Shown: positions 11,542 to 22,238, counted from the first letter of the stretch. The stretch: DNA of 64,000 nt from Raineyella fluvialis (GCF_009646095.1 NZ_CP045725.1:248001-312000); one strand, 5' to 3'. Numbers and translations are program-made. The notes: generated by a model from the letters alone, not told the origin.

Positions 11542-11613
11542 CGGGCTCCTCCTCCGCCGGGTGGTCGAAGTACGGCGTACGTCCGGGGCCGTACGGCGCA
11601 CGCGCTCAGCCTA

Positions 11614-11647
11614 GTGGGCGGGCCCGACCACGGTCAGACCCGCCCAC
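11614..11647 (-). terminator. Hairpin between purH and folD
   Basis: Nine-base arms GTGGGCGGG (11614-11622) and CCCGCCCAC (11639-11647) are perfectly complementary, with an inner GACC/GGTC pair. The hairpin lies 52 bases past the purH stop, so it could terminate or attenuate the purH transcript ahead of folD. Confidence 0.55.
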
Positions 11648-11698
11648 CGTCGACCGCCCGGCGCGACGCCCGGTCGAGGCAGTCCCCGGAAGGGGTGC

Positions 11699-13267
11699 TC
11701 AGTGGAAGAAGTGCCGCGTCTTGGTGAAGTACATCGTCACGCCGGCCGCTTTCGCCGCCTCGATGGTCTGGTCATCGCGGATGGAGCCGCCCGGCTGGAC
11801 GATCGCCTTCACCTTGGCATCGATGAGGATCTGCGGCCCATCACTGAACGGGAAGAAGGCGTCGGACGCGGCCACCGAACCGACGGCCCGGTCACCCGCC
11901 CGCTCCACCGCGAGCTTGCACGAGTCGACCCGGTTGACCTGTCCCATGCCGACGCCGACCGAAGCCCCGTCCTTGGCCAGCAGGATCGCGTTGGACTTCA
12001 CGGACCGGCAGGCCTTCCAGGCGAAGACCAGGTCCGCGAGCGTGGCCTCGTCGGCCGCGTCCCCGGCGACGAGCTCCCAGTTCGCCGGGTCGTCGCCCGC
12101 CGCGTCGATCCGGTCGGGGTGCTGCAGCAGCGCGCCGCCGGAGATCGGCCGCAGATCGACCGGCCGATGCGCGTACGCCGGAGCGGTGAGCAGCCGGATG
12201 TTCTTCTTCGCCGACAGGATCTCCAGCGCGCCGTCCTCGTAGCCAGGGGCGATCAGCACCTCGGTGAAGATGTCCTTGACCTTCTCGGCCATCGCCACCG
12301 ACACGGGCCGATTGGTGGCGATGACGCCGCCGAACGCCGACAGCGGGTCACACTCATGCGCCTTGGCGTGCGCATCGGCGATGTCGCTGCCGACCGCGAT
12401 TCCGCAAGGGTTGGCGTGCTTCATGATCGCCACGGCCGGCTCGTCGAAGTCGTACGCGGCGCGGTAGGCGGCGTCGCCGTCGGTGTAGTTGTTGTACGAC
12501 ATCTCCTTGCCATGGTGCTGCACCGCCTGGGTGAGACCCTCGGGCCCGTCCTCGCTGGCATAGAGCGCGGCGGCCTGGTGGGAGTTCTCGCCGTAGCGCA
12601 GGGTGCCCTGCTTCGTCCAGGACCCGCCGATCCAGGCCGGGAAGCCGTCACCCGCGGAGGAATCGGTGAGCACCGACCCCATCCAGGAGGCCACCGCGAT
12701 GTCGTACTCGGCGGTGTGGACGAACGCGGCCGCGGCGAGCTGCTGGCGCTCGGCCAGGGTGAACCCGCCCTCGGCCAAGGCCCGCTTCAGCTCGTCGTAC
12801 TGACCGGCTGAGGTGATGATCGCCACGCTGGGGTGGTTCTTGGCCGCGGCGCGGACCATCGACGGCCCACCGATGTCGATCTGCTCGACGCATTCGTCCG
12901 GCGTCGCCCCCGACGCGACGGTCTCCCGGAACGGGTAGAGGTTGGACACCACGACGTCGAACGGCGCCACGCCCAGCTCGACCAACTGGTCGCGATGGGA
13001 GGCCAGCCGGCGATCGGCGAGGATGCCCGCGTGGATCTTGGGATGCAGGGTCTTCACCCGGCCGTCCAGGCACTCCGGGAATCCCGTCACGTCCTCGACC
13101 GGGATGACCGGGACGCCCGCCGCGGCCAACTTCTTGGCCGTGGACCCGGTCGAGACGACCTCGACGCCGGCCTCGGCCAGGGCGCGGCCGAGATCCTCCA
13201 GACCTGTCTTGTCGTAGACGGAGACCAGGGCTCGCTTGATGGGCAGCCGCTCGGAGGGGACGGACAT
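11699..13267 (-). CDS. purH: Bifunctional AICAR formyltransferase / IMP cyclohydrolase
   Basis: A 522-residue enzyme for the last two steps of IMP synthesis. The N-terminal IMP cyclohydrolase domain ([19 protein letters not shown], then [13 protein letters not shown]) is followed by the AICAR formyltransferase domain, with [12 protein letters not shown] and the C-terminal block [13 protein letters not shown]. The end TRHFFH is characteristic of PurH. I chose the ATG at 13267, which has GGAAGAAGG upstream. An alternative ATG at 13297 would add ten residues. purN ends 44 bases before the chosen start, so purN-purH is an operon; both enzymes use 10-formyl-THF. Confidence 0.95.
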   Translation of the reverse strand: MSVPSERLPIKRALVSVYDKTGLEDLGRALAEAGVEVVSTGSTAKKLAAAGVPVIPVEDVTGFPECLDGRVKTLHPKIHAGILADRRLASHRDQLVELGVAPFDVVVSNLYPFRETVASGATPDECVEQIDIGGPSMVRAAAKNHPSVAIITSAGQYDELKRALAEGGFTLAERQQLAAAAFVHTAEYDIAVASWMGSVLTDSSAGDGFPAWIGGSWTKQGTLRYGENSHQAAALYASEDGPEGLTQAVQHHGKEMSYNNYTDGDAAYRAAYDFDEPAVAIMKHANPCGIAVGSDIADAHAKAHECDPLSAFGGVIATNRPVSVAMAEKVKDIFTEVLIAPGYEDGALEILSAKKNIRLLTAPAYAHRPVDLRPISGGALLQHPDRIDAAGDDPANWELVAGDAADEATLADLVFAWKACRSVKSNAILLAKDGASVGVGMGQVNRVDSCKLAVERAGDRAVGSVAASDAFFPFSDGPQILIDAKVKAIVQPGGSIRDDQTIEAAKAAGVTMYFTKTRHFFH

Positions 13268-13311
13268 GGGACCTTCTTCCGTGGGTGGGTGGGACATGGG
13301 AGATCGGAGGG

Positions 13312-13917
13312 TCAGGCGAGGGGGTGACCGAGCGCGGCCCGGTCGGCGAGGCCGGCGACGGCGTCGATCAGGAGCCGGCGCTCCTCGACCTTGATCCGCT
13401 CGTGCAGGGTCTCGACGGTGTCGTCGGGCAGCACCGGGACCGCCGCCTGGGCGATGATCGAGCCGGTGTCGACACCCTCGTCGACGAAGAACACCGAGGC
13501 GCCGGACACCTTCACCCCGTACGCCAACGCATCCCGCGGCCCGTGCGTGCCGGGGAACGACGGCAGCAGGGCGGGGTGGGTGTTGATCATCCGGCCACCG
13601 AAGCGGTCCAGGAACGCGGGGCCGACCAACTTCATGAAGCCGGCGCTGACGACGAGGTCAGGGGCGTACGCCGCCACCGCGTCGGTGAGCGTACGGTCCC
13701 AGGCGGCGCGGTCGTCCCCCTTGCGCAGCGGGACGACGAAGGTGGGCACCCCCGCGGCACGCGCCCGTTCCAGGCCGTACGCGCTCTCCCGGTCGGCTCC
13801 GACGGCGACGATCTCGACGTCGTGGGCGCCGGCCCAGGCGGGGTCGGCGCAGGCATCGAGCAGGGACTGCAACAGAGTGCCCGAGCCGGACACGAGGACG
13901 ACAACCGAGAACGCCAC
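13312..13917 (-). CDS. purN: Phosphoribosylglycinamide formyltransferase
   Basis: A 201-residue enzyme that transfers a formyl group from 10-formyl-THF to GAR in purine synthesis. The phosphate loop [14 protein letters not shown] is at the N-terminus. The catalytic Asn-His pair is in [13 protein letters not shown], and the Asp is in [11 protein letters not shown]. It begins with GTG at 13917. The gene lies between the PerM-like membrane protein gene and purH on the same strand, the order seen around Rv0955-Rv0957 of Mycobacterium tuberculosis. Confidence 0.95.
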   Translation of the reverse strand: MAFSVVVLVSGSGTLLQSLLDACADPAWAGAHDVEIVAVGADRESAYGLERARAAGVPTFVVPLRKGDDRAAWDRTLTDAVAAYAPDLVVSAGFMKLVGPAFLDRFGGRMINTHPALLPSFPGTHGPRDALAYGVKVSGASVFFVDEGVDTGSIIAQAAVPVLPDDTVETLHERIKVEERRLLIDAVAGLADRAALGHPLA

Positions 13918-13949
13918 GGAGGGCAGCCTACTCAGCCGCGCCCGTCCGG

Positions 13950-15431
13950 TCAGCTCTGCCCGTCCCCGTGCTCGTCCCGATCGGCGTCACCGGCGCCGAC
14001 GTCAGGCACACCCACGCCGATCCCCGCCACCAACTCCCCCGCCTGCTCGGTCCCGGCCAGTTCCCGCGGGGCCAGCAGCGTGCCGCTCACCTCCAGCGGG
14101 GCGCTGGCTCGCGCAGCCCGGCGCGCGGACAGCCACCGGGCGATCCCGACACCGAGTCCGGTGACCAGTCCCCCGCAGGTCGTCAGGGTCACGGCCAGCA
14201 CCAGCAGCTCCAGCGGCCGGGGACCCAGTCCGACGAGCCGGGCCACGCCGAGGTCACCGCGGGTCATCGTCCCGATCCCCGCCGTCAGCAGGCCGAGCAA
14301 CAGTCCGACGCAGCCGCCGAGCATCGTGCCCGTGTCGGGGCGGGTCCAGTGCGTCCCCCGCAGATACACCCAGGCAGCCAGGCCACCCGCCACCACGCCA
14401 CCGGCGAGCCAACAGAGGCCCAGATAGCTGCCGGGACCGGGCGTCGGTAGGGCTGCGGTCACGGGCCAGGCGGGCAACAGGCCGAGGTGGGTGTCGCTCG
14501 GCGACACCAGTCCGCCGTCCCCGAGGTCGAATCCGGCGCCCAGCGCGTAGCTCACCGCCCACACCACGAACGTGGGCAGGAACGCCGCCTGGGCGAGGAC
14601 GGCTCCCAGACCACCCGCCGCGCCTCCGCCGAGGGCGGCGGTCAGTACCGCCACCTGACCGCGGTGCTGCACCAGACCGGTGACCAGCGTGGCCGAGCCG
14701 AGGACGCCGAGTGCGAGCAGTCCGACGGCAAGCGACCGGGGCAGCTGATGCCCCCAGCCGGGCCACCAGGTCCCCAGCCGCCAGCGCGAGATCCGCGCCC
14801 TGGCCCACCAGACACCGACCATCCCGAGCAGGAGGGCTCCACCGAAAGCCGCCCCTGCCTGGCGAGGCTGGCCGACGGCGAGGCCCACGGCGCCGACGAC
14901 CGTGGCGTACGTGAGGGCGACGAGTCCGCCGCGGAGGAGCCGGATCGGTGTGGGAGTGGCGTCGGAATCCTGGAGACGGCGCATCACCTCGGCGCTCACC
15001 TGGGACATCAGCCACACCAGCAGCAGGGTGATGCCGGAGGGGACCACGGTCCACCGCGTCCCGGCGGCGTAGAGGCCACCGCCGTGCCCGGCGAGCCAGA
15101 GCTGGGTAGCGGTCCCCATGACGGCCCCGTACGACCCGAGCGGCGAGGTCAGCCAGGCGAGGGAGGCGAGGGCGGTGAGAGCGACCCAGCCGCAGGCAGC
15201 CGCTGCAGCCCCCGCGGTCAGGATCCCGATCCAGGCGGGCCGACCGGCTCGAGGAGCCAGCGGCAGGTCGGTGGGCGGTAGCTCCGGGCGGACACCGGTC
15301 ACGCCCTCGAAGAGGTCGTCCTGCTGATGGTCAGACGTCCGCAGGCGGTCGTCGCGGGGCGTACGGCGGGTCCCGCCGGGCCGGCCGAGATCGGGGCGCG
15401 TACGGGGTGGGGTCTTCCGGTTCTGACTCAT
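13950..15431 (-). CDS. DUF6350 polytopic membrane protein, PerM-like
   Basis: About 493 residues. A polar N-terminus of about 65 residues precedes some ten hydrophobic segments (for example WIGILTAGAAAAACGWVALT near residue 70 and LAVGLLALGVLGSATLVTGL). The protein ends in an acidic soluble tail. Size, topology and the place directly upstream of purN match DUF6350, whose mycobacterial member PerM (Rv0955) is a membrane protein linked to cell division and persistence. Orthology is inferred from synteny and topology, not from alignment. I use the ATG at 15431; an upstream ATG at 15479 is possible. It ends 32 bases before purN, so cotranscription is likely. The next gene is divergent. Confidence 0.75.
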   Translation of the reverse strand: MSQNRKTPPRTRPDLGRPGGTRRTPRDDRLRTSDHQQDDLFEGVTGVRPELPPTDLPLAPRAGRPAWIGILTAGAAAAACGWVALTALASLAWLTSPLGSYGAVMGTATQLWLAGHGGGLYAAGTRWTVVPSGITLLLVWLMSQVSAEVMRRLQDSDATPTPIRLLRGGLVALTYATVVGAVGLAVGQPRQAGAAFGGALLLGMVGVWWARARISRWRLGTWWPGWGHQLPRSLAVGLLALGVLGSATLVTGLVQHRGQVAVLTAALGGGAAGGLGAVLAQAAFLPTFVVWAVSYALGAGFDLGDGGLVSPSDTHLGLLPAWPVTAALPTPGPGSYLGLCWLAGGVVAGGLAAWVYLRGTHWTRPDTGTMLGGCVGLLLGLLTAGIGTMTRGDLGVARLVGLGPRPLELLVLAVTLTTCGGLVTGLGVGIARWLSARRAARASAPLEVSGTLLAPRELAGTEQAGELVAGIGVGVPDVGAGDADRDEHGDGQS

Positions 15432-15612
15432 AACGCTTCCATGCTGTCCTGCGAGGCGGGGGCGGGTCGCCAAAGACACGCCCTGCCGGGTAATGTCGAA
15501 ACGACCAGTGACCGTCCGTCACGACGGGTGCGACGACGCCCCCAGGCGTCGATCCGCCCACCCTCAGGCCGGGTCCACGCGCCGGACGGAGAGCAGGACC
15601 GGAAGGACTGAA

Positions 15613-17809
15613 GTGGACGACAACGTACCCGAGGTGCCTCGGCCCCGTCGTGCGGCTGCCCCGCCGCCCGAGGAAGGTCCGAAGCCCCCGGAGAGCGCGG
15701 CCGCCGAACGCCCACGCCGGGCACGGCGAGCGCTCGGCCCGCTGCCCGGCGAAGGGCATTCGGGTGGCCCCGCGGGTGCCTCGGAGCCGTCGCGCCCGTC
15801 GGCCCCCTCGACCCCGTCTGTGCCCGGCGCCAGCCCCTATCGGCCGCTCAGTCCCGCCCGTCCGCTGAGTCCCACCAGCCCCACCGGCCCGACCCGCGCC
15901 GCCGGAACACGGCGCTCGGACGTCCCACCGGCCCCGCAGCCGAGCGCCGGCCGCGGCTGGCAGAGCGCCGGTACACCGGGACTGCCGACCAGTCCGACCT
16001 CCCCGTCCGGACCTGCCCGCCCCGCAACCCCGTGGCAGACCTCCACCTCGATGACGCCCGTCGTCGGTGCGTCCCCCGCCCGGGTGACTCCCCCACCCGC
16101 CTCGCCACCTCGGGCACCGCAGGCACCGGCGAGCAGTCAAGGCCCCCTGCCGCAGTCACTCACGGAGACCGGCATCACCGCGGCCATCACGGCGGAGCAG
16201 GAGCAGTGGCGCCCGCCGACCAGTGGGAGCTCGGCTGCGTCTCCCACTGCTCCCCGTCCTGCCTACGACACCACCGGTCTGACGCCTGTCACGCCGGCCC
16301 CGGACACGACGAGCACCATCCCCGCGGTCGAGAGCACCGGATCGATCCCGGCGGCCGACAGGACGGGCACCACCCCGGCCACCGGCACCGGTTCGGCCGG
16401 AACCACCCCCGCGCCGACTCCTGACGCCACCGCCCCGGCACCCCCGCCGCAGGCGCCGGCACCGCCGGAACGGGCACCACCCCACCACGGGGCAGGGGTC
16501 CCTCCCGCGCGCTGGACGGCGGTAGCGGAGGCGGTCGGTTCGCCACTCGTACGATCGTCCTCGGGGCCGTCGCCGCGGTCGTGGTCGTCGGCGTGATCGT
16601 CGCCACGGTCCTCTTCCGGGTGCGGACCAACGGCAACCTCAGCGCCGGGGGGCCCACCACCACCGCGGCACCGATCCTGTCGGCGGCCTCGCTGCTGACG
16701 GCGGCTGACGCGCACCGGCTGGACGACAAGGCCTCCTGGACGGAGACGCTCACCCAGGACCGGGTGGACGCCAACACGCCCCGGCCGAACTGCCTCACCA
16801 TCGACGCGAAGGCGCTGCCCTTGGCCCAGGCGACCATGGTCCGCAGCATCCAGGCCGGCAGCGACCCCAACACGGTCGTGCTGAACGAGGCGCTGCAGTA
16901 CGCCTCCACCGAGGCCGCGACGACGGCCGCCTCGTTGCTGACCAGCCAACTCGGGGCCTGCGACCGCCCGGTCAGCTACCTCGAGGGCGGCTGGACCCTT
17001 GGCAACGTCGGTGACAGCGCCGCCGGAGTGTCCGCGGTCGTCCAGGACAAGACGTCGGTGCACCACACCGTGATGTTCAGCCGTAGCGGTTCGGTGATCA
17101 CCATCGTCGACGCCAGCAACCCGAACACCACCCCGGACGCCACGGTGGTCGTCGGCCTGCTCGGGACCGCGGTCGGACACACCTGTCAGGCCGCGGGGGC
17201 AGCTGCCCCACCAGCCCGTCCGCGACGGGCTCCGTGCCGCCCAGGACCGACCCGAATCCCGCCTTCCTCGCGAATGCCGACCTCCCCCGCATCACCCTCG
17301 GCACCGGCCGCTGGGGCGGCACGGAGGTCGGTACCCACTTCGACTTCTTCGGCAGCCAGTGCGAGGGCAAGGATCTCGCCAACGTGGCGGGGCCGAGCGA
17401 CCGCAAGCACCGGGCGTACCTGCTGCAGGAGGACGCCGCGGCACCGCAGACCTTCGGCGTCGACGAGTACATCCTCACCTTCCCCGACCGTGGATCCGCC
17501 GACCAGTTGGTCAAGGACGTCAGTGGTTCCCTCGACGGGTGTGACAAGGCGATGCTGACGGCCAAGGTCGACAAGACGGACAACATCTCCGCCAAGGGCG
17601 CCGGCGGCAAGGACATCACCGGACGCACGTGGGTGATCACCCAGCAGGTCAACCAGACCACGAAGCAGCGCTACCGCATCGCCCTGGCCCAGGTGGACAA
17701 CTCGGTGATCTACCTGCTCGTCCCCACGGGTGAGTCGTTCGACTTCAACAACGGTCAGTGGAGGGCCGTCGGCGAGCGCGCGGGCGCCCGACTGAGCAGC
17801 ACACTCTGA
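15613..17809 (+). pseudogene. Pro-rich membrane-anchored secreted protein of unknown function, two apparent frameshifts
   Basis: GTG at 15613 follows GGAAGG. About 290 Pro/Ser/Thr-rich residues come first and are probably disordered and cytoplasmic. One membrane helix follows (VLGAVAAVVVVGVIVATVLF, around 16565-16620). Two roughly 170-residue extracellular domains end the protein, each with Cys residues; the layout recalls actinobacterial sensor-domain proteins, but I cannot assign a family. The frame breaks twice: once in low-complexity sequence after about 16441 (run of five C) and once near 17195-17209 (run of five G, then four C). Adding one base at each site gives 733 codons in one frame to the stop at 17809. 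It occupies the place between PerM and sucD where mycobacteria also have an uncharacterised gene. Both breaks are probably sequence errors. Confidence 0.7.
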
Positions 17810-17851
17810 CCCACGGTCCGCCCCGCCGGAAGGCGGCGGACGGCGACGACA

Positions 17852-17885
17852 GGAGGGGCTCCCGGGTTTCCCCGGGAGCCCCTCC
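17852..17885. terminator. Bidirectional terminator hairpin
   Basis: Perfect 15-base arms (17852-17866 and 17871-17885) enclose a TTTC loop. The hairpin lies between the convergent secreted-protein gene and sucD. Confidence 0.85.
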
Positions 17886-17926
17886 GTGCGTGGCCGGGTG
17901 TCCCCGGCCGGTGAAGCGTCAGACCG

Positions 17927-18829
17927 TCACAGACCCAGCTGCGTGATCAGCTCCTTGGCCAGCTCGGCGGTCTGCGAGGGCGTGTTGCCCACCTTGACGC
18001 CGACGGCCTCGAGGGCTTCCTTCTTGGCCTGGGCGGTGCCGGCGGAGCCGGACACGATGGCACCGGCGTGGCCCATCGTCTTGCCCTTCGGCGCGGTGAA
18101 GCCGGCGACGTACGCCACGACGGGCTTCGTCACGTGCTCCTTGATGTACGCGGCGGCCCGCTCCTCGGCGTCGCCGCCGATCTCGCCGATCATCACGATG
18201 ACCTTGGTCTCCGGGTCGGCTTCGAAGGCCTCCAGCGCCTCCACGTGGGTGGTGCCGATGATGGGGTCACCACCGATACCGACGGCCGTGGAGATGCCGA
18301 TCTCCCGCAGCTCGAACATCATCTGGTAGGTCAGGGTGCCGGACTTCGAGACCAGGCCGATCGGGCCGGGGCCGGTGATGCCGGCCGGGATGATGCCCGC
18401 GTTCGACTCACCCGGCGACTGGATGCCCGGGCAGTTCGGGCCGAGGATGCGGCTGGTGCCCTTCTCCTTGGCGTACGTGTAGAACTCGGCGGTGTCGTGG
18501 ACGGGAACACCCTCGGTGATCACGACGATCAGCGGGATACCCGCGTCGACGGCCTCGATGACCGCACCCTTGGTGAACTTCGCCGGGACGAAGATGACCG
18601 AGACATTCGCCCCGTCCTTCTCCATCGCCTCGGCGACGGTCCCCCGGATCGGGACCGACGCGTGGCCACCGGCCCAGGAGAAGGCCAGCGACTCGCCGGC
18701 CTTCTTCGGGTTGGTGCCCGCGACGACCCGGGCGCCGGAGGCCAGCATCAGCTGGCCGTGCTTGCGGCCCTCCGAGCCGGTGAGGCCCTGGACGACGATC
18801 TTGGAGTTGGAGTCGATCAGGATGGTCAT
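17927..18829 (-). CDS. sucD: Succinyl-CoA synthetase alpha subunit (ADP-forming)
   Basis: A 300-residue subunit that binds CoA and carries the phosphohistidine. It has [15 protein letters not shown] at the N-terminus, [21 protein letters not shown], and [12 protein letters not shown] with the phosphorylated His at residue 254. With SucC it converts succinyl-CoA to succinate with ATP or GTP formation, or works in reverse. Its ATG overlaps the sucC stop (ATGA). The succinyl-CoA produced by the two mutase subunits in this window is its substrate. Confidence 0.96.
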   Translation of the reverse strand: MTILIDSNSKIVVQGLTGSEGRKHGQLMLASGARVVAGTNPKKAGESLAFSWAGGHASVPIRGTVAEAMEKDGANVSVIFVPAKFTKGAVIEAVDAGIPLIVVITEGVPVHDTAEFYTYAKEKGTSRILGPNCPGIQSPGESNAGIIPAGITGPGPIGLVSKSGTLTYQMMFELREIGISTAVGIGGDPIIGTTHVEALEAFEADPETKVIVMIGEIGGDAEERAAAYIKEHVTKPVVAYVAGFTAPKGKTMGHAGAIVSGSAGTAQAKKEALEAVGVKVGNTPSQTAELAKELITQLGL

Positions 18830-20049
18830 CAGTTCTTGCCTTCCGGGGCGTCGCGGAGATCTTCGACGGTCGCGGTGCCGGCCGCCAGCTGGGCGGCCAT
18901 CCGGGCTCCGCCGTCCATGGTGGTGGCGACGACCACGACGCCGGCCAGACGCTCGCGCGCCTTGCGCAGCACCTGACGGCCGCCGGCGGCGTTGTTGCCG
19001 TCCAGCCGCAGCACGATGGGCTTGTTGGCCCGCTCACCGAGGAGCGCCAGCGCCTGGACGATGCCGGTGGCGACCTGCTCGCAGGAGGTGATGCCGCCGT
19101 ACACGTTGACGAAGACGCTCTTGACGTCCGCGTCGGACAGGATCAGCGACAGGCCGTTGGCCATCACCTCGGCGGAGGCGCCGCCACCGATGTCCAGGAA
19201 GTTCGCCGGACGCGGGTGGCCGGGCAGGTCCTCGCCGGCGTACGCGACGACGTCGAGGGTGCTCATCATCAGGCCGGCACCGTTACCGATGACGCCGACG
19301 TTGCCGTCGAGCTTGACGTAGTTGAGGCCCATCTCACGGGCCTTCTGCTCCAGCGGGTCGACGGCCGAGATGTCGGCCAGCGCCTCGTGGGCGGGGTGAC
19401 GGAACGAGGCGTTCTCGTCGAGGGTGACCTTGCCGTCGAGGGCGATCATCGAGCCGTCGCCGGCCTTGATCAGTGGGTTGACCTCGACCAGGGTCGCGTC
19501 CTCGTCCCGGAAGACCTCCCAGAGCTTCTGGAAGATCGCCTCGAGCGCCGGGCGATCGGCCTCGTCGAAGCCGGCGGCAGCCGCGATCTCGGCCGCCTTG
19601 GCCTCGTCGATGCCGACCAGCGGGTTGATGCCCACCCGGGCGAGCTCCTCGGGACGCTCGACGGCGAGGGTCTCGATGTCCATACCACCACTACGGGAGC
19701 ACATCGCCAGGTACTGACGCTCCGAGCGGTCGACCAGGATGGAGAAGTAGTACTCCGCGGCGATGTCGGCGCCCTCGGTGACCATCACCCGATGGACTGT
19801 GTGGCCCTTGATGTCCATGCCGAGGATCTGGCCGGCCAGCTCCTCCGCCTCGTCGGCGGTCTTGGCGAGCTTCACGCCGCCCGCCTTGCCGCGGCCGCCC
19901 GTCTTGACCTGGGCTTTGATGACTGCCGGCCAGCCGAGCTCTTCAGCGACCTGTCGGGCCTCAGCGGGAGTGGTGGCGGTCTGTGCCCGCATCACCGAAA
20001 CGCCGTAGGACTCAAACAGGTCGCGGGCCTGATACTCGTACAGATCCAT
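18829..20049 (-). CDS. sucC: Succinyl-CoA synthetase beta subunit (ADP-forming)
   Basis: A 406-residue ATP-grasp subunit. It begins [17 protein letters not shown], a textbook SucC start, followed by [54 protein letters not shown] and [20 protein letters not shown] lies upstream of the ATG at 20049. The open frame continues 24 codons further, but those residues are Arg-rich and unlike SucC. The stop overlaps the sucD start. The 3' end of the mutase small-subunit gene lies 266 bases upstream and ends in its own hairpin, so sucCD should have its own promoter in 20050-20210. Confidence 0.96.
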   Translation of the reverse strand: MDLYEYQARDLFESYGVSVMRAQTATTPAEARQVAEELGWPAVIKAQVKTGGRGKAGGVKLAKTADEAEELAGQILGMDIKGHTVHRVMVTEGADIAAEYYFSILVDRSERQYLAMCSRSGGMDIETLAVERPEELARVGINPLVGIDEAKAAEIAAAAGFDEADRPALEAIFQKLWEVFRDEDATLVEVNPLIKAGDGSMIALDGKVTLDENASFRHPAHEALADISAVDPLEQKAREMGLNYVKLDGNVGVIGNGAGLMMSTLDVVAYAGEDLPGHPRPANFLDIGGGASAEVMANGLSLILSDADVKSVFVNVYGGITSCEQVATGIVQALALLGERANKPIVLRLDGNNAAGGRQVLRKARERLAGVVVVATTMDGGARMAAQLAAGTATVEDLRDAPEGKN

Positions 20050-20213
20050 CGCGATCCTTTCGACTTGACGGGCAGCGCGTACGCGCCGCCCTCGCCCCGG
20101 CGTCGACGCGCGGGGCTGCAACGCGGTTGAGTCTAAACCTGCCGAATCCGGGACACGGGGCGCCCCTCCCCTCCCACTGAGGTGACCCTTGGTTCAGGCC
20201 GGAAACGACGAGA

Positions 20214-20251
20214 GCCGGCCGGCGATTCCCGTCAGGGACTCGCCGGCCGGC
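20214..20251 (-). terminator. Hairpin terminator after the mutase small-subunit gene
   Basis: Arms GCCGGCCGGCG (20214-20224) and its exact complement (20241-20251) pair fully, with inner TCCC/GGGA. The hairpin lies 64 bases past the stop of the B12-binding subunit gene. Confidence 0.7.
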
Positions 20252-20314
20252 CGGTGAAAATCGGTGTCGTACGCCGCCCCGGGCCACTCTCCCGACTCGG
20301 CGCACCGCCCGTCG

Positions 20315-20725
20315 TCAGGCGGCGTTCGAGTGAACGTTGTCCTTGACCCACGCCACGATGCTCTCCATCGTGGTGCCGGGGGTGAAGATCTGCGCCGCAC
20401 CCATGTCGTACAGGGGCTGGATGTCCTCCTCGGGGATGATCCCCCCGCCGAAGACGACGATGTCAGCGGCGTCCTGGGCCTTGAGCTGGTCGAGGACGTC
20501 CTGGAACAGAGTCAGGTGCGCCCCGGAGAGGACCGACAGACCGATGCCGTCGGCGTCCTCGGCGATCGCGGTCTGCACGATCTGCTCCGGGGTCTGGTGC
20601 AGACCGGTGTAGATGACCTCCATGCCGGCATCGCGAAGGGCCCGGGCCACCACCTTGGCACCGCGGTCATGGCCATCAAGGCCGGGCTTGGCGACTACCA
20701 CTCGAATCCGTGCGTTCGTATCCAC
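20315..20725 (-). CDS. Methylmalonyl-CoA mutase, small (cobalamin-binding) subunit
   Basis: A 136-residue stand-alone B12-binding domain. It has the DxHxxG lower-ligand motif in [13 protein letters not shown] near residue 18, [12 protein letters not shown] (SxL) and [12 protein letters not shown] (GG), closing with the [14 protein letters not shown] block. It should pair with the barrel subunit at 343-1935 to form a functional adenosylcobalamin mutase. I chose the GTG at 20725, where homology ([15 protein letters not shown]) begins; the frame is open upstream to 20806 without family-like sequence. The two subunit genes are 18 kb apart, which is unusual but known for split mutases. Isobutyryl-CoA mutase small subunits look alike, so the partner assignment is by the large subunit's residues. 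Confidence 0.92.
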   Translation of the reverse strand: MDTNARIRVVVAKPGLDGHDRGAKVVARALRDAGMEVIYTGLHQTPEQIVQTAIAEDADGIGLSVLSGAHLTLFQDVLDQLKAQDAADIVVFGGGIIPEEDIQPLYDMGAAQIFTPGTTMESIVAWVKDNVHSNAA

Positions 20726-21093
20726 GTGCCATAGCGTAGCCGGGCGGCACTTCGCGCGGGGGGCGACCCCGACATCTCCGACCGGTGCGATCGGGCGGAT
20801 CGGCACGCCCCCGGCACCCGCCCGGGCACGGCAGTGGCGGTCCGGCCCACGGCGACCCCCGACGGACGCTGGGAAACGACATCCGAGCTGTCCCCCACCC
20901 CTACGGGAATCGTGATCTTGATCACATGTCGTCTCGTTGCAGGCGGCCGATTGGTCATCTTTTGGTGATCAGTGTTACCGCTCACTGGACCGTCGATTTG
21001 GCGTGTGCTTTACCAATCCGTTATGTTCTGCACGGCGCGCGGGATACCCACAAGGTACCTGCACCACGCTGGTAGCCGAAGCAAGGAGAACAC
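20726..21093. other. Long regulatory intergenic region upstream of the M23 peptidase
   Basis: A 368-base divergent gap. It holds a CRP-like palindrome (20911-20926) and a possible promoter for the peptidase, TTGGCG at 20998-21003 and TATGTT at 21022-21027 with an 18-base spacer. That would leave a leader of roughly 60 bases before the GTG at 21094. The segment 20930-21060 has lower GC than its surroundings, as promoters often do. The minus-strand promoter of the mutase small subunit should also lie here, but I cannot place it. Confidence 0.4.
20911..20926. promoter_or_regulatory. CRP/GlxR-like binding site
   Basis: CGTGATCTTGATCACA contains GTGA-N6-TCAC, with GTGATC and GATCAC as exact complements around TT. 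This fits the TGTGA-N6-TCACA consensus of CRP-family regulators, including actinobacterial GlxR/CRP. It lies 168 bases before the M23 peptidase start. Confidence 0.55.
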
Positions 21094-22215
21094 GTGTCAG
21101 CGATTCCGGCCCCCTCGTCACTTCCCCGACGAGCTGTCGCCGTGGAGACGTCGGGCCCCGGACTGGCATCCGCCCGCGACTCCCTGCTCGCCCTGCGTGA
21201 CCGCTTCCAGCAGACCGGCGCCGAGAGCAACGGTCGCTACGCCGAGATCGGCATCGCCGAGGAAGCCGGCATCAACCGGAACACCCTGAACACCACCCTC
21301 GCTGCCCTCACGGTCTCCGCGCTCGGCCTGGCCGTCGCGGGGGCCGTATCGATGACCTCGAACGCACAGGCCGCGAACCCGGAGGCCGTTCTCGAGTCCC
21401 AGCAGCAGACGAACACTGCGGCGAGCGTCGCGCAGCCGGCCCCGGTCAGCAGCCCCGACACCTCAGCCGGCGGCGGCGCCGCCAACATCCCGGCCGGGAA
21501 CGCGCCCCAGAGCGGCGCCCTGGAAGGCCGCTCCGCCGATCAGACGTCGCGTACGGCGGTCCGCACCGAGCTCGATGCCGCCATGAGCGCCCAGCTCGCC
21601 ACCCAGCGATCGCAGCTGATGTCCGCGGCCAACGACACGGCCTCCGAGGCGTCCCGCTCGCAGGCTCTCGCCTCGCGGTCCGCGCTGCTGTCGGCCCAGG
21701 TCAACCAGGTGAAGGCCGGCGCGCAGGCCACCCCTCAGGGGACCCTCAGCGTCAATGCCGCGAAGGCCTCCACTGACGCTGTCGTCGCTTCCAGCGGAGG
21801 GGCTGCCACTCCCCTCAAGTCGGGGACCTACACCCTCGGCGCCTCGTTCGGCGCTGTCGGCTCGTGGTCGCGCTACCACACCGGCCAGGACTTCCCCGCG
21901 CCCATCGGCACCCCGATCTACGCGGCAGCCGACGGCGTCGTGGGCCCCTCGAACGGTGGCGGCTGGGCAGGCACCCACGTGGTCATCGACCACTCTGGCG
22001 GCGGCGCCACCCTCTACGCGCACATGTCCCGGAAGGTGGTGAACCCCGGAGCGCAGGTCAAGGCAGGTCAGCTGATCGGTTACATCGGGGTGACCGGGCG
22101 TTCGTTCGGTCCCCACCTGCACTGGGAGTACTACCCGAAGGCCTCCACGGTCGGCGATCCCTACACCACCGCGAACCCGGTCACCTGGCTGGCTGCCCGC
22201 GGCGTCAGCATCTGA
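21094..22215 (+). CDS. M23-family (LytM-type) metallopeptidase, exported
   Basis: A 373-residue cell wall endopeptidase. A polar N-terminal stretch of about 65 residues precedes a hydrophobic segment (about 67-90, TLAALTVSALGLAVAGAVS), which is followed by SNAQAAN, a signal-peptidase-like site. An Ala/Gln/Ser-rich linker (to about 245) comes next. The C-terminal M23 domain has the zinc ligands in YHTGQDF (His and Asp, near residue 262) and HLHWEYY (near 342). AAGGAG lies before the GTG at 21094. It sits beside pcrA and sucCD, as does an M23-like gene (Rv0950c) in mycobacteria. A CRP-like site upstream suggests growth- or carbon-dependent control. Confidence 0.9.
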   Translation: MSAIPAPSSLPRRAVAVETSGPGLASARDSLLALRDRFQQTGAESNGRYAEIGIAEEAGINRNTLNTTLAALTVSALGLAVAGAVSMTSNAQAANPEAVLESQQQTNTAASVAQPAPVSSPDTSAGGGAANIPAGNAPQSGALEGRSADQTSRTAVRTELDAAMSAQLATQRSQLMSAANDTASEASRSQALASRSALLSAQVNQVKAGAQATPQGTLSVNAAKASTDAVVASSGGAATPLKSGTYTLGASFGAVGSWSRYHTGQDFPAPIGTPIYAAADGVVGPSNGGGWAGTHVVIDHSGGGATLYAHMSRKVVNPGAQVKAGQLIGYIGVTGRSFGPHLHWEYYPKASTVGDPYTTANPVTWLAARGVSI

Positions 22216-22238
22216 CCCCTCCGCTCAGCATGCTGAGC

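Noticed and set aside
20930-21090. Cyclic di-AMP (ydaO-type) riboswitch ahead of the M23 peptidase
   Set aside because: Such riboswitches often precede wall hydrolases in actinobacteria, but the conserved core strings of that RNA are not present in this leader. A covariance search would settle it.
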